Below are positions 10,954 to 19,848 of a DNA stretch of 38,986 nucleotides, piece after piece. Made by a program: the position numbers and the translations under genes. The stretch is from Sinomonas albida (GTDB lineage: Bacteria > Actinomycetota > Actinomycetes > Actinomycetales > Micrococcaceae): positions 1-38,986 of the forward strand of contig NZ_SWDW01000022.1 in assembly GCF_004919045.1 (NCBI RefSeq), written 5' to 3'. The notes beneath the pieces are model-generated. The model made no database searches. It was not told the DNA's origin and worked only from the letters and a program-made list of their open reading frames with translations. The number at the start of each line of letters is the position of its first letter. Within the stretch, counting starts at the first letter, position 1.

Positions 10954-11430
10954 GTGGGCGCCCCCGTCGCACTGTGTTTCCTGCTCCGCGACGGCGCCGC
11001 CGGCCGCGAGGTCCTGCTCGGTCGCAAGAAGCGGGGCTTCGGCCGAGGCAAGGTCGTGGGTCTGGGAGGGCACGTCGAGCCGGGAGAGTCCCCGGCGGAG
11101 GCGGCCGTGCGCGAGCTGCATGAAGAGGCCTGCGTCGTGCTCGACCGCGCGGCGGTCCGACCCGGAGGCACCGTGGACTTCCGTTTCCCGGCCCGGCCAG
11201 AGTGGGACATGGAGTGCACCATGTACACGTGCACGGCGTGGTCCGGCGAGGTCTGCGAGACGGACGAGATCGCTCCCGCGTGGTACCCCGTCGATGCCCT
11301 GCCGCTCACCGACATGTGGCAGGACGCCGACCACTGGCTCCCGATCGTGCTGTCCGGGAGGGTCGCCGACTTCCTCGTGGAAATGGCCGAGGACAACGAG
11401 ACGGTGGCCCGTTTCGCTGTCCTCGGCTAG
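10954..11430 (+). CDS. NUDIX hydrolase, MutT/MTH1-like (8-oxo-dGTP diphosphatase type)
   Basis: A 158-aa protein with a complete NUDIX box, GGHVEPGESPAEAAVRELHEEACV (G-x5-E-x7-R-E-x-x-E-E). Its leading VLLGRKKRGFGRGKVVGLGGH resembles MTH1/oxidised purine nucleotide pyrophosphatases. The WYPVDALPLTDMWQDADHWLP segment, with substrate-contacting Trp residues, also fits MTH1-like proteins. The start is GTG 10954. It follows xerD by 64 bp on the same strand and may be expressed with it or alone. It converges on prpC only 13 bp downstream. Confidence 0.9.
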   Translation: MGAPVALCFLLRDGAAGREVLLGRKKRGFGRGKVVGLGGHVEPGESPAEAAVRELHEEACVVLDRAAVRPGGTVDFRFPARPEWDMECTMYTCTAWSGEVCETDEIAPAWYPVDALPLTDMWQDADHWLPIVLSGRVADFLVEMAEDNETVARFAVLG

Positions 11431-11443
11431 GTTGTTCGACTCT

Positions 11444-12595
11444 TCAGTCGATGTGCCGTTCGTCGGGGCCGTTGTAGGCGCTGAGCGGGCGGATGAGCGA
11501 GTTGCTCTCGAGCTGCTCCATGACGTGCGCCGTCCAGCCGACGATCCGGCTCGCGACGAACAGGGGCGTGAACGTGGGGATGTCGAAGCCCATGAGGTGG
11601 TACGCCGGGCCGGTGGGGTAGTCGAGGTTGGGCTTGATGCCCTTGGCCTCGTCCATGGACTGCTCGAGCCCGTCGTACAGGCCGAGGATCTCGGGCCGGC
11701 CGTAGTACGTGATCAGGTCGTCGAGGGCGGCCTTCATGGTCGGGACCCGGGAGTCGCCGTGCTTGTAGACGCGGTGCCCGAAGCCCATGATCTTCTTCTT
11801 CTCGGCCAGGGCCTGGTCCATCCAGTCCTTGGCACGGCGCTTGGCATCCTCGTGGGACTCGTTCGGGTCGATCCCGATCTCCTCGAACGTCTCCATGACG
11901 GCCTCGTTGGCCCCGCCGTGCAGCGGGCCCTTGAGCGCGCCGATCGCGGCGGTGACCGCGGAATGGAGGTCGGAGAGCGTGGACGTCACGACGCGCGCCG
12001 TGAACGTCGAGGCGTTGAACGAGTGCTCGGCGTAGAGGATCATCGAGACCTCGAACGCGCGGATGACCTCGGGCGCGGCCTCGACCCCGAACGTCATCCA
12101 GAGGAAGTTCGCGGCATAGCCGAGGTCGGCGCGGGGCTCGATGGGCTGCTCGCCCCGGCGGCGCCGCTGGTCGTAGGCGACGACGGCGGGCATGGCCGAG
12201 AACAGTGCGACGGCCTTGGCGATGTTCGCCCCGCGCGACGAGTCCGCGGCGAGCGAGTCGCGAGCGCCGAGCACGGACGCGGAGGTGCGGCAGACGTCCA
12301 TGGGGTGCGCCGTGGTGGGCAGCTCGTCGACGATGGACTTGAGGAGCGGGTCGAGTGCGCGGCCGGCGCGCTCCTGCTGCTCGAACGCCGCGAGCTGCTC
12401 GTGCGTGGGGAGCTCGCCGTACCAGAGCAGGTAGGCGACCTCCTCCATGCTGCACCGCGCCGCGAGCTCCTGGACGGGGTAGCCCCGGTAGAGCAGGGAG
12501 TTCGTCTCGGGATTGACCTTCGAGATGGCGGTGTAGTCCACCACCACCCCGGCGAGACCCTTCTTGATCTCGTCGGTGTTGGATTGCTGCGTCAT
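11444..12595 (-). CDS. prpC: 2-methylcitrate synthase / citrate synthase 2
   Basis: A 383-aa citrate synthase-fold enzyme that condenses propionyl-CoA with oxaloacetate. Recognisable blocks are the N-terminal YRGYPVQELA, the active-site region SFNASTFTARV, LKGPLHGGANEAVM, the active-site His loop MGFGHRVYKHGDSRV and the C-terminal ASRIVGWTAHVMEQ. Its length is that of the short PrpC type. ATG at 12595 has AAGGAG 7 bases upstream. Operon context (prpD-prpB-prpC) makes methylcitrate synthase much more likely than the housekeeping citrate synthase. Confidence 0.94.
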   Translation of the reverse strand: MTQQSNTDEIKKGLAGVVVDYTAISKVNPETNSLLYRGYPVQELAARCSMEEVAYLLWYGELPTHEQLAAFEQQERAGRALDPLLKSIVDELPTTAHPMDVCRTSASVLGARDSLAADSSRGANIAKAVALFSAMPAVVAYDQRRRRGEQPIEPRADLGYAANFLWMTFGVEAAPEVIRAFEVSMILYAEHSFNASTFTARVVTSTLSDLHSAVTAAIGALKGPLHGGANEAVMETFEEIGIDPNESHEDAKRRAKDWMDQALAEKKKIMGFGHRVYKHGDSRVPTMKAALDDLITYYGRPEILGLYDGLEQSMDEAKGIKPNLDYPTGPAYHLMGFDIPTFTPLFVASRIVGWTAHVMEQLESNSLIRPLSAYNGPDERHID

Positions 12596-12629
12596 AGCGG
12601 GCTCCTTCGTTGGTGGCCTACCTTCGGCC

Positions 12630-13547
12630 TCAGTATCGGCCGGGAACCTGAAAATTGAAGACGCCGGCGTCGAAGCGGTTGTACGCCTCGTAGTCAACCA
12701 GCTCGTAGAGGCGAGAGCGAGTCAACATGTTCCCGACCTGGTCTTCCTGGGTGCCGTGCGCAGCGATTGCTTCCAGCGTACGTTCTGCAGCGCCCATGGC
12801 AATCCTCAACAGGGTCACAGGGTAGATCACGAGGTTGATCCCGACGCCCGCGAGCTCCTCGACGGTGAAGAGCCGGCTCTTGCCGAACTCCGTCATGTTG
12901 GCGAGGATCGGCACGTCGACCGCGTCGCGGATCGCCTTGAACTCCTCGAGGCTTCCCATGGCTTCGGGGAAGATGGCGTCCGCACCGGCGTCGACGAGCG
13001 CCTTGGCGCGGGCGACGGCGGCGTCCAGGCCCGCTGGCCCTTCGCCGGTGGCGCGCACGTCCGTGCGGGCCATGATGAGGAAGTTCGGATCGCGGCGGGC
13101 GTCGGCGGCGGCACGGATGCGCTGGAGCGCGGTATCGAGGTCCACGACGGCCTTGCCGTCGAGGTGGCCGCAGCGCTTGGGGTTGACCTGGTCCTCGATG
13201 TGGCAGCCGGCCAGCCCGGCGTTCTCGAGCTCCTGGACGGTGCGGGCCACGTTCATGGGCTCGCCGAAGCCCGTGTCCGCGTCCACGATCGCGGGGAGCT
13301 CGGTCATGCGCGCGATCTGCCCTGCCCGGGTCGCGACCTCGGTGAGCGTGGTGAGCCCGATGTCGGGGAGGCCGAGGTCGTTCGCGAGGACGGCGCCGGA
13401 GATGTAGACCCCGGGGAAGCCCTTCTCCTCGATGAGGCGTGCGGAGAGCGGGTTGAACGCACCCGGGAACTGCTGGATCCTCCCGGAGACGAGGGCCTCG
13501 CGCAGGCGGATCCGCTTCTGTTCGGGGGTGGACTTGGAGTACAGCAT
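12630..13547 (-). CDS. prpB: Methylisocitrate lyase
   Basis: A 305-aa TIM-barrel lyase of the isocitrate lyase/PEP mutase superfamily, splitting 2-methylisocitrate into pyruvate and succinate. Visible motifs are FPGAFNPLSARLIEEKGF, the metal-binding DADTGFGEP, EDQVNPKRCGH with the catalytic Cys in the K-R-C-G-H signature, and ARTDVRA. The length is standard. The start (Met-Leu-Tyr-Ser-Lys) has AGGAGGACCCGCCAC just upstream. Its 5' end is 13 bp from the prpD stop and its stop is 34 bp from the prpC start, so it is the middle gene of the operon. Confidence 0.95.
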   Translation of the reverse strand: MLYSKSTPEQKRIRLREALVSGRIQQFPGAFNPLSARLIEEKGFPGVYISGAVLANDLGLPDIGLTTLTEVATRAGQIARMTELPAIVDADTGFGEPMNVARTVQELENAGLAGCHIEDQVNPKRCGHLDGKAVVDLDTALQRIRAAADARRDPNFLIMARTDVRATGEGPAGLDAAVARAKALVDAGADAIFPEAMGSLEEFKAIRDAVDVPILANMTEFGKSRLFTVEELAGVGINLVIYPVTLLRIAMGAAERTLEAIAAHGTQEDQVGNMLTRSRLYELVDYEAYNRFDAGVFNFQVPGRY

Positions 13548-13560
13548 GTGGCGGGTCCTC

Positions 13561-15081
13561 CTAGAACAGGCCGTGGGGCGCGGACGTGAGGTCGATGACC
13601 CCGTCCTTGGCGAGGACGTTGAGCTGGTCGAGTTCGCCGGCACCGAGCTCGGGCAGACGCTGGACGGCGGCGAGGAATCGCTCGATCTCCTCCGGGGCCA
13701 CGGCCTCGGAGGCCAGCGCCCTGAATTTCTGGATGTACTGCTCGCGGCCGAAGGGCCGGGCGCCGAGCGGGTGCGCGTCCGCGACGGCAATCTCGTCCTC
13801 GATCACGGTGCCGTCAGACAGGGTGATGGTGACGGAGCCGCCGAAGGCCTTCTCCGCGATGTCGAGCGAGTGGTAGCGGCGCGTCCACTCGGGGTCCTCC
13901 TCGGTGGTGACCTTGTGCCACAGCTCGACCGTGTCCGCGCGCCCCGCGCGCTCGGGGGCGTACGAGTCGACGTGGTGCCACGTGCCGTCCTGGAGGGCGA
14001 CCGCGAAGATGTACGGGATCGAGTGGTCAAGGGTCTCGCGCGAGGCCGTGGGGCTGTACTTCTGCGGATCGTTCGCGCCTGAGCCGATCACGTAGTGGGT
14101 GTGGTGGCTGGTCCGGATCAGGATGCTCTTGACGTTGGCCGGGTCGGTGGCCTCGGGATGCTCGCGGTGCAGCTTGCGGGCCAGGTCGATCCAGGCCTGG
14201 GCCTGGTATTCGGCCGAATGCTCCTTCGTGTACGTGTCCAGGATCGCCCGCTTGGCCTCCCCGGGCGCGGGGAGCGGGACCTCGTAGGAGGCGTCGGGGC
14301 CGTCCAGGAGCCACGCGATGACGCCGTCTTCCCCTTCGTAGATCGGCACCGGGGAGGTCTGCCCGCGCATCGCCCGGTCCACCGCCTCGACGGCCATCTT
14401 CCCAGCGAATGCCGGCGCGTGGGCCTTCCACGTGGAGATCTCGCCCTTGCGCGACTGGCGCGTCGCCGTCGTCGTATGCAGCGCCTGGCCCACGGCCTGG
14501 AAGATCGTCTCGACGTCTAGGCCCAGCAGAGTTCCGATCCCTGCCGCGGCGGACGGGCCCAGGTGCGCGACGTGGTCGATCTTGTGGGCATGCAGGGAGA
14601 TCGCCTTGACGAGGTCCACCTGGACCTCATAGCCGGTCGCGATGCCACGGATCAGGTCGTGGCCGGTGGAACCGACGTGCTGGGCCACAGCGAGGATCGG
14701 GGGGATGTTGTCCCCAGGATGCGAGTACTCGGCGGCCAGGAACGTGTCGTGGTAGTCCAGCTCCCGCACGGCGACCCCGTTGGCCCAGGCGGCCCACTCG
14801 GGGGAGACTCGGTCCCCGACGCCGTACACGAGCGCCCCGCGCCCGCCCGACGAGGGCGCGTGAGACAGGGCCTGCGCCCGGGCCGCGACGATCGGGCCGC
14901 GGTTGAGCGAGGCGATCGCGACCGAGGCGTTGTCGATGATCCGGTTGATGACCATCTCGGCCACTTCGGGCACGACCTCAACCGGGTCCGCGGCTACCCG
15001 CGCGATCTTGTGCGCGAGCTGCTCCTCGCGCGGGAGGTTCTCCTCGCTCTTGTAGACGCGGACGTGGTGCAGCTCAACCAT
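13561..15081 (-). CDS. prpD: 2-methylcitrate dehydratase PrpD
   Basis: A 506-aa MmgE/PrpD family dehydratase. Family features include [22 protein letters not shown] near residues 110-130, [36 protein letters not shown] and [13 protein letters not shown] in the C-terminal half. It dehydrates 2-methylcitrate in propionate oxidation. It is the first enzyme gene after the GntR regulator and overlaps that gene by 8 bp. The start ATG is preceded by AAGAGAGGCTTCCC. No frameshift or missing block is visible. Confidence 0.95.
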   Translation of the reverse strand: MVELHHVRVYKSEENLPREEQLAHKIARVAADPVEVVPEVAEMVINRIIDNASVAIASLNRGPIVAARAQALSHAPSSGGRGALVYGVGDRVSPEWAAWANGVAVRELDYHDTFLAAEYSHPGDNIPPILAVAQHVGSTGHDLIRGIATGYEVQVDLVKAISLHAHKIDHVAHLGPSAAAGIGTLLGLDVETIFQAVGQALHTTTATRQSRKGEISTWKAHAPAFAGKMAVEAVDRAMRGQTSPVPIYEGEDGVIAWLLDGPDASYEVPLPAPGEAKRAILDTYTKEHSAEYQAQAWIDLARKLHREHPEATDPANVKSILIRTSHHTHYVIGSGANDPQKYSPTASRETLDHSIPYIFAVALQDGTWHHVDSYAPERAGRADTVELWHKVTTEEDPEWTRRYHSLDIAEKAFGGSVTITLSDGTVIEDEIAVADAHPLGARPFGREQYIQKFRALASEAVAPEEIERFLAAVQRLPELGAGELDQLNVLAKDGVIDLTSAPHGLF

Positions 15082-15805
15082 GGGAAGCCTCTCTTGGGGC
15101 GGATGGGCGGGTGGAGTGGGTCGGCACGGTTCGGACTGCCGGCCCAGTTGAATCCTCGGGGCGGGGAAGGTGGATCTGTACGGACTTGATGTGGTTCAGG
15201 CTGTTGTTCAGGTGTACCGCCGTCGCGGCGGCCGCGAGGGGCGCGTTGCCCTCCGCGATCGCCCCGGCGATCGCAGCGTGTTCGGCGGCGGCCTGCCGGA
15301 GCCGCGCGGCGTCGTCCTTCGCGAGCCGGCGCACTCGGGCGAGGTGGACGCGCAGCCCTTCGAGTGACTGGGAGAGGTACGTGTTGGCGATCGCGCCGTC
15401 CACGGCGCTGTCGAGCTCGGCGGCGAGGGCGTAGTACTCGCTCCGTTGGGGGTCCTCGTCCGTCAGCAGCGCCGGGGCCGCGAGGAGTCGGTCCCGCAGG
15501 GCCGCGAACCGCGCTCGGTCACCGCGTTGGGCGGCGAGCGACGCCGCTTTGCACTCGAGCGCCTCGCGCAGCTCGAACAGCTCCCCGAGGTGGGCCAGCG
15601 AGACGTCGCTGACTACCACGCCGCGGCCTCGCTGGGCGGTCGCGAGCCCCTCCGCCGTGAGGCGCGCAAGGGCCTCGCGCAGGGGCGTGCGCGACACGCC
15701 GAGCCGCTCGGCCTGCTCGACCTCGCCGAGCACCGTGCCCGGAGCGAGCCGCCACTCCACGATGTCGTCGCGGAGCGAGGCGTAGGCCCGATCGCTCGCC
15801 TTCAT
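15074..15805 (-). CDS. GntR/FCD family regulator of the prp operon
   Basis: A 243-aa transcription factor. The winged helix-turn-helix is at residues ~10-70 ([30 protein letters not shown]) and an all-helical FCD ligand domain spans ~75-215 ([33 protein letters not shown]). It is the first gene of the operon and overlaps prpD, so autoregulation together with the methylcitrate genes is likely. Upstream are two TGTATACA boxes that match the half-site spacing of FadR-subfamily operators. The ligand is probably a methylcitrate-cycle intermediate (inferred). The C-terminal ~25 residues beyond the FCD domain are low-complexity. Confidence 0.9.
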   Translation of the reverse strand: MKASDRAYASLRDDIVEWRLAPGTVLGEVEQAERLGVSRTPLREALARLTAEGLATAQRGRGVVVSDVSLAHLGELFELREALECKAASLAAQRGDRARFAALRDRLLAAPALLTDEDPQRSEYYALAAELDSAVDGAIANTYLSQSLEGLRVHLARVRRLAKDDAARLRQAAAEHAAIAGAIAEGNAPLAAAATAVHLNNSLNHIKSVQIHLPRPEDSTGPAVRTVPTHSTRPSAPREASHG

Positions 15806-15824
15806 CGATCACCCCTTCCGTCCC

Positions 15825-15897
15825 TGTATACATTGGCACGCTCAATGCCAGCAGGCAACCCCAATTCCCGCTCGGCTTCGAGGCTTGTGTATACACA
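15825..15897. promoter_or_regulatory. Twin TGTATACA operator boxes upstream of the prp operon
   Basis: TGTATACA lies at 15825-15832, and the same octamer sits in the perfect 12-bp palindrome TGTGTATACACA at 15886-15897. The box centres are 63 bp apart, six helical turns. The proximal box lies 20 bp before the GntR start and contains TATACA, which could serve as its -10. Palindromes of this kind are typical binding sites for GntR/FCD regulators. Confidence 0.65.
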
Positions 15898-15961
15898 CCT
15901 CTCGGCAGGTCGAAACTCGACGACCCGCAGGCGCTCCGTTCGTTCGGCAAGAGACAGGGTG

Positions 15962-15977
15962 GTTACTCACGAGTAAC
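15962..15977. promoter_or_regulatory. 16-bp palindrome before the thioesterase gene
   Basis: GTTACTC-AC-GAGTAAC is a perfect inverted repeat ending 8 bases before the thioesterase ATG. It resembles a TetR-type operator in a fatty-acid-related promoter. No matching regulator gene is next to it. Confidence 0.5.
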
Positions 15978-15985
15978 ATGAGGGC

Positions 15986-16528
15986 ATGCATCTGCTCCTG
16001 CGCACGCTCCTGCTCCTGGTCACATCGGGGCGTCGTCCGCCGCTGAGCCTCTGGGGCACGTCCTCCCTCCCGCTCCGGGTGTACCCGACCGATATCGACA
16101 TCGCGCTGCACGTCAACAACGGCATGTACTTCTCTCTCATGGACCTGGGCCGCTTCGACCTCATGGTCAGGGCCGGCGCGTGGCAGAGGATGCGGGCCAA
16201 GGGCTGGAAGCCCGTGGTGAACCTCGAGACCATCACGTTCCGCAAGTCGCTCACGCTGTGGCAGCGGTACACGATCGAGACGCGCATCATCGGCGTCGAC
16301 GAGCGTGCAATCTACTTCGAGCAGCGCATGGTGGCCCGCGGCGAGGTCTACGCGCGGGCCTACATCGCGACACGCCTCGTGTCCCCGAAGGGCCCCGTAA
16401 GCAACGAAGAGATCTTCGCGGAGGTCGGGCCGCCGCCCGCGGACCTCGAGCTCCCCGAGTTCCTGCACCGCTGGCGGGAGGAGAACGCGCTCCCGAGCAC
16501 GCGTCGCCCCGCGCCGCACGTCTGGTAG
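15986..16528 (+). CDS. Hot-dog fold acyl-CoA thioesterase (4HBT / THEM6-like)
   Basis: A 180-aa single hot-dog domain protein. The active-site segment VYPTDIDIALHVNNGMYFSLMDLGRFDL matches the 4-hydroxybenzoyl-CoA thioesterase pattern (Asp, His-Val-Asn-Asn, Tyr). NLETITFRKSLTLWQRYTIETRIIG and YARAYIATRLVSPKGPV follow, as in THEM6/YbgC-like proteins. The first ~15 residues are hydrophobic (LLLRTLLLLVTS) and may associate with the membrane. The substrate is unknown but probably an acyl-CoA. It is divergent from the prp regulator. The start has only AGGG one base upstream, so a leaderless or weakly initiated mRNA is possible. Confidence 0.85.
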   Translation: MHLLLRTLLLLVTSGRRPPLSLWGTSSLPLRVYPTDIDIALHVNNGMYFSLMDLGRFDLMVRAGAWQRMRAKGWKPVVNLETITFRKSLTLWQRYTIETRIIGVDERAIYFEQRMVARGEVYARAYIATRLVSPKGPVSNEEIFAEVGPPPADLELPEFLHRWREENALPSTRRPAPHVW

Positions 16529-16565
16529 GGCCGGGAGCCCTCCGCCCGAACGCTAACGTGGGGTG

Positions 16566-18395
16566 ATGGAGTTCACCACGCGCCCCGAGCTCTCGGGAAC
16601 GTTCGGCATGGTCTCTGCCACGCATTGGATCGGCGCCCAGGCGGGCATGGCGATGCTCGAGCGCGGCGGCAACGCGTACGACGCCGCTGCTGCCGCCGGC
16701 TTCGCGCTCCAGGTCGCCGAACCCCAGCAGAACGGCCCGGGTGGAGACCTCACGCTCCTCTTCGCCGAGCGCGGTGCGGCGCCCCGAGTCCTGTGCGCGC
16801 AGGGACCCGCCCCGGCCGGCGCGAGCGCCGCGGCCTTCCGCGAGCTCGGGCTCAGCCACGTGCCCGGCACCGGGCTCCTTGCCGCGGCCATCCCTGGCTC
16901 GACGCTCGGGTGGCTCACGCTGCTCGCGGACCACGGGACGCTCACGTTCGCGGACGTGATCGGCCCCGCCCTGCGCGTCGCCGAGGAAGGGCTGCTCGTA
17001 GGCCGCCGCCTCGCCGCCGTCCTCGAGCGCATGGCTCCCCACTTCGCTGCCCACTGGCACAGCTCCGCCGAGCTCTACGCCCCGGGTGGCGCGCCCGTCG
17101 CGGAGGGAAGCCTCCTGCGCAATCCCGCGCTCGCGCGGACCTGGCGGCGCCTCGTCGTCGCGGAGGCTCGCGCCGCCGCCGGTGGGGCCGACCGCGCGCA
17201 GGGGATCGGCGCCGTCGGCCGCGAATGGACGGAGGGCTTCGTCGCGGAGGCGATCGACGCGTTCTGCCGCGTCCCCCGCCGCGATTCGAGCGGCACCGCG
17301 CACGCGGGTGTGCTCACGGCTGCGGACCTCGCTCAGTGGCGGCCGCACTACGAGCCCACGGTCTCGCTCGACTTCCGCGGCTGGACCGTGCACAAATGCG
17401 GCTTCTGGAGCCAGGGCCCCGCGTTCCTCCAGCAGCTCGCGATCCTCGACGCCGTCCCTCACTTCGGTGAGGGCGCCCTCGCACCGGGGACCGAGGACTA
17501 CGTGCACACGGTGCTCGAGGCGACCAAGCTCGCGCTCGCGGACCGGGACGCGTGGTACGGCGACGCCCCCGGCGTGCCGGCCGCGGAGCTCCTCTCGCGC
17601 GAGTACGCAGCGGAGCGGGCGCGGCTCATCGGGGACGGAGCGTCCCTCGAGATCAGACCAGGCTCCCCGGGCGGACGCGTCCCGCGGCTCCCGGACCTCG
17701 AGGTCCGCGGCGGGTTCGAGGCCGCCGGGGTCAACGGCCTGGGCGAGCCGAACGCCGTCAGGGCCCTCCTCGAGGCATCGTCCATCCCGGACGCCGAGGG
17801 CCGGGCCCGCACCGACACGGTGCACGTCGACGTCGTCGACCGCTGGGGCACGGTGGTCTCGGCGATGCCGAGCGGCGGCTGGCTCTCGAGCTCGCCCGTG
17901 ATTCCGGAGCTCGGCTTTCCGCTCGGCACGCGCCTCCAGATGGCGTGGCTGGAGGAGGGCCTGCCCAACACGCTCGCGCCCGGACGCCGTCCGCGGACCA
18001 CGCTCTCGCCGTCCATCGCGACGCGCGGGGGAGAGGCCGTGCTCGCGTTCGGCTCGCCCGGCGGGGACCAGCAGGACCAATGGCAGCCGCACTTCTTCCT
18101 CGACGTCGTCCTGCGGGGCGCGGGTCTGCAGGAGGCCATCGAGGCGCCGGCGTTCCACTCCGCGCACCTGCCCTCGAGCTTCTATCCGCACGAGCGGCAG
18201 CCCGGCGTCGCGCTCCTCGAGGGCCGCTTCGATGACGAGACCATCGCGGCGCTGCGGCGGCGCGGGCACCGGATTGGGGTCACCGGCGGCTGGCAGCTCG
18301 GGCGGCTGTGCGCCGTGGCCCGGGACCCTGCGACCGGTGCCCTCCGGGCGGGTTCCGATCCGCGCGGTGGCACGGGCTACGCCGTGGGCCGCTGA
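16566..18395 (+). CDS. Gamma-glutamyltransferase family (Ntn-hydrolase) protein
   Basis: A 609-aa protein of the GGT family. N-terminal MVSATHWIGAQAGMAMLERGGNAYDAAAAAGFAL and QNGPGGDLTLL are family blocks. The autoprocessing site is T-D-T-V-H-V-D-V-V-D, with Thr ~418 aligning to the nucleophile Thr of E. coli GGT. GSPGGD near ~497 supplies the oxyanion glycines. The usual lid-region NN-x-M motif after SSPV is replaced by GFPLGTRLQMAW, so the acceptor site may differ. No signal peptide is visible, so a cytoplasmic location is suggested; classical GGTs are exported. GTG 16563 is an alternative start. True substrate unknown: glutathione-like thiols, or an acylase activity. Confidence 0.85.
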   Translation: MEFTTRPELSGTFGMVSATHWIGAQAGMAMLERGGNAYDAAAAAGFALQVAEPQQNGPGGDLTLLFAERGAAPRVLCAQGPAPAGASAAAFRELGLSHVPGTGLLAAAIPGSTLGWLTLLADHGTLTFADVIGPALRVAEEGLLVGRRLAAVLERMAPHFAAHWHSSAELYAPGGAPVAEGSLLRNPALARTWRRLVVAEARAAAGGADRAQGIGAVGREWTEGFVAEAIDAFCRVPRRDSSGTAHAGVLTAADLAQWRPHYEPTVSLDFRGWTVHKCGFWSQGPAFLQQLAILDAVPHFGEGALAPGTEDYVHTVLEATKLALADRDAWYGDAPGVPAAELLSREYAAERARLIGDGASLEIRPGSPGGRVPRLPDLEVRGGFEAAGVNGLGEPNAVRALLEASSIPDAEGRARTDTVHVDVVDRWGTVVSAMPSGGWLSSSPVIPELGFPLGTRLQMAWLEEGLPNTLAPGRRPRTTLSPSIATRGGEAVLAFGSPGGDQQDQWQPHFFLDVVLRGAGLQEAIEAPAFHSAHLPSSFYPHERQPGVALLEGRFDDETIAALRRRGHRIGVTGGWQLGRLCAVARDPATGALRAGSDPRGGTGYAVGR

Positions 18396-18440
18396 GGCGC
18401 GCAGCCCGACCGGGCGAACCACCGTCCTGAGTGTTGGAGA

Positions 18441-19838
18441 CTACGCCGCCATCTCGCGGAACGCGCCCGCGAGCTGCGGGTAGTCGAACCCGAACCCGGC
18501 CGCGCGGAGCACGGCGGGGAGGGCGCGCACGCTGTCGAGCGCGAGGTCAGGGTTGGTGCGCAGGACCTTCGCGGCGACCCTCAGGAGCGGCGCGGGCGCC
18601 GGAATTCCAATGGGCATCCCGACGAATTCACGCAGGTGCGCCATGAGTTCCCGGTTTTGGATCGGGTACGGCGACGTCGCGTTGACGACTCCGTCGGGCA
18701 AGACCACGGGCTCCTCGCCCGGCGCGGGGGTCAGGCCGAGCGCGGCGCGCGCGGCACGAACCCAGTCGTTCGCGTGGATCCAGCTGAACCATTGCTCGCC
18801 CGAGCCGAGCGGGCCGCCGCCGCCGAGGCGCGCGACGGCGGTGAGCCGCCCGAGGATCGCGGCCTCCCGGGCGAGGACGACGCCCGTGCGGAGCACCACC
18901 CGATGCTCCGCGACGGCCCCCTCGAGCGAGGCCTCCCACGCGCGGACGACGGCGGCGAGGCCGGGAGCGTCGGGGACCCGCGACGTTTCGTCGAACGCCT
19001 CGCGCGAGTTGCCGTAGATTCCGACCGCGCTCTGCTGGAGCCAGTGCTCCACGGGACGGTTCCAGGATCGGCTGGCCTCGACGAGGGCGCGGGTCGGCTC
19101 GACGCGCGTAGCCTCGAGCTTCGCGAGATTCTCAGGGGTCCCGGGCATGTCGAGGCTCACCCCCGCCGCGTTCACGACGTTGAGCCGAGCCTCGGCGCCG
19201 AGCCGGTCGCTCCAGGCGCCCGGCGTGCGGCCATCCCACGAGATCTGCTCGAACGGGGAGGGGCGCAGGGCGCGCGAGAGCACCACGACGCGCTGCCCGT
19301 CGCACACGAGGTTGGATGCCAGGAGCGTCCCCAAGAACCCCGAGCCCCCGGAGATCGCCGTGAGCGGACCCCGGGCCGCGCCGTCGTCCGTGCCCGCCGC
19401 AGGCGCCGCCAGCCGGTAGAGCCGCGCGCACTGGGAGGCGAAGCCGCGCACGAGAGGCTCGCCGGCCGTGAGGCCGAACTGCTGCGCGAGCGGGCCCTCG
19501 AGCGAGACGCGCTGGGTGAAGAGCGTGCCGTCGCCGCGCTGCTCGAGCGTCCACTCGATCGTCTGCGCGCCGCGGGGCTGGGGTTGGCGGAGCACGATGC
19601 GGCGCCCGGGGTCGACGGCGTCCACCCGGAAGGCGGGAGCAGTGCGCCGATGCAGCGGGCCGAGCAGGGCGTGGGAGGGAGAGTAGTGGCCCGCGGCGCC
19701 CTCCCGGAGTGCCCCGATGACGGCGGCGGAGCCTACCGCGGGATTCCACTGCGGCCAGAGCTCAAGCTGCTCGAGGACCTCCCACAGGCGGTCGGCGGGA
19801 AGTCGGAACCATTGCGATGCGGTGCGCTGCCAGGTCAC
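18441..19838 (-). CDS. SRPBCC domain fused to TIGR01777-type epimerase
   Basis: A 465-aa two-domain protein. Residues ~1-150 form an SRPBCC/START-like ligand-binding domain (TASQWFRLPADRLWEVLEQLELWPQWNP; YSPSHALLGPLHRRTAPAFRV). Residues ~165-465 are an extended SDR of the YfcH/TIGR01777 family: nucleotide loop AISGGSGFLGTLLASNL, LNVVNAAGV, QQSAVGIYGNS, and the C-terminal DUF1731-like LPAVLRAAGFGFDYPQLAGAFRE. The GTG at 19838 fits the start of the SRPBCC domain; ribosome-site support is weak. Function unknown; the fusion recurs in actinobacteria. It converges on the GGT gene and is followed upstream by marR, 10 bp away. Confidence 0.82.
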   Translation of the reverse strand: MTWQRTASQWFRLPADRLWEVLEQLELWPQWNPAVGSAAVIGALREGAAGHYSPSHALLGPLHRRTAPAFRVDAVDPGRRIVLRQPQPRGAQTIEWTLEQRGDGTLFTQRVSLEGPLAQQFGLTAGEPLVRGFASQCARLYRLAAPAAGTDDGAARGPLTAISGGSGFLGTLLASNLVCDGQRVVVLSRALRPSPFEQISWDGRTPGAWSDRLGAEARLNVVNAAGVSLDMPGTPENLAKLEATRVEPTRALVEASRSWNRPVEHWLQQSAVGIYGNSREAFDETSRVPDAPGLAAVVRAWEASLEGAVAEHRVVLRTGVVLAREAAILGRLTAVARLGGGGPLGSGEQWFSWIHANDWVRAARAALGLTPAPGEEPVVLPDGVVNATSPYPIQNRELMAHLREFVGMPIGIPAPAPLLRVAAKVLRTNPDLALDSVRALPAVLRAAGFGFDYPQLAGAFREMAA

Positions 19839-19848
19839 CTGAGCCAGT

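Noticed and set aside
11436-11451. TCGACT-CTTC-AGTCGA hairpin between the NUDIX gene and prpC as a terminator
   Set aside because: Only six base pairs, no T-run, and it overlaps the prpC stop codon; too weak to annotate.
16287-18422. 711-codon minus-strand frame opposite the gamma-glutamyltransferase gene
   Set aside because: Shadow of a well-supported gene; no domain and no start signal.
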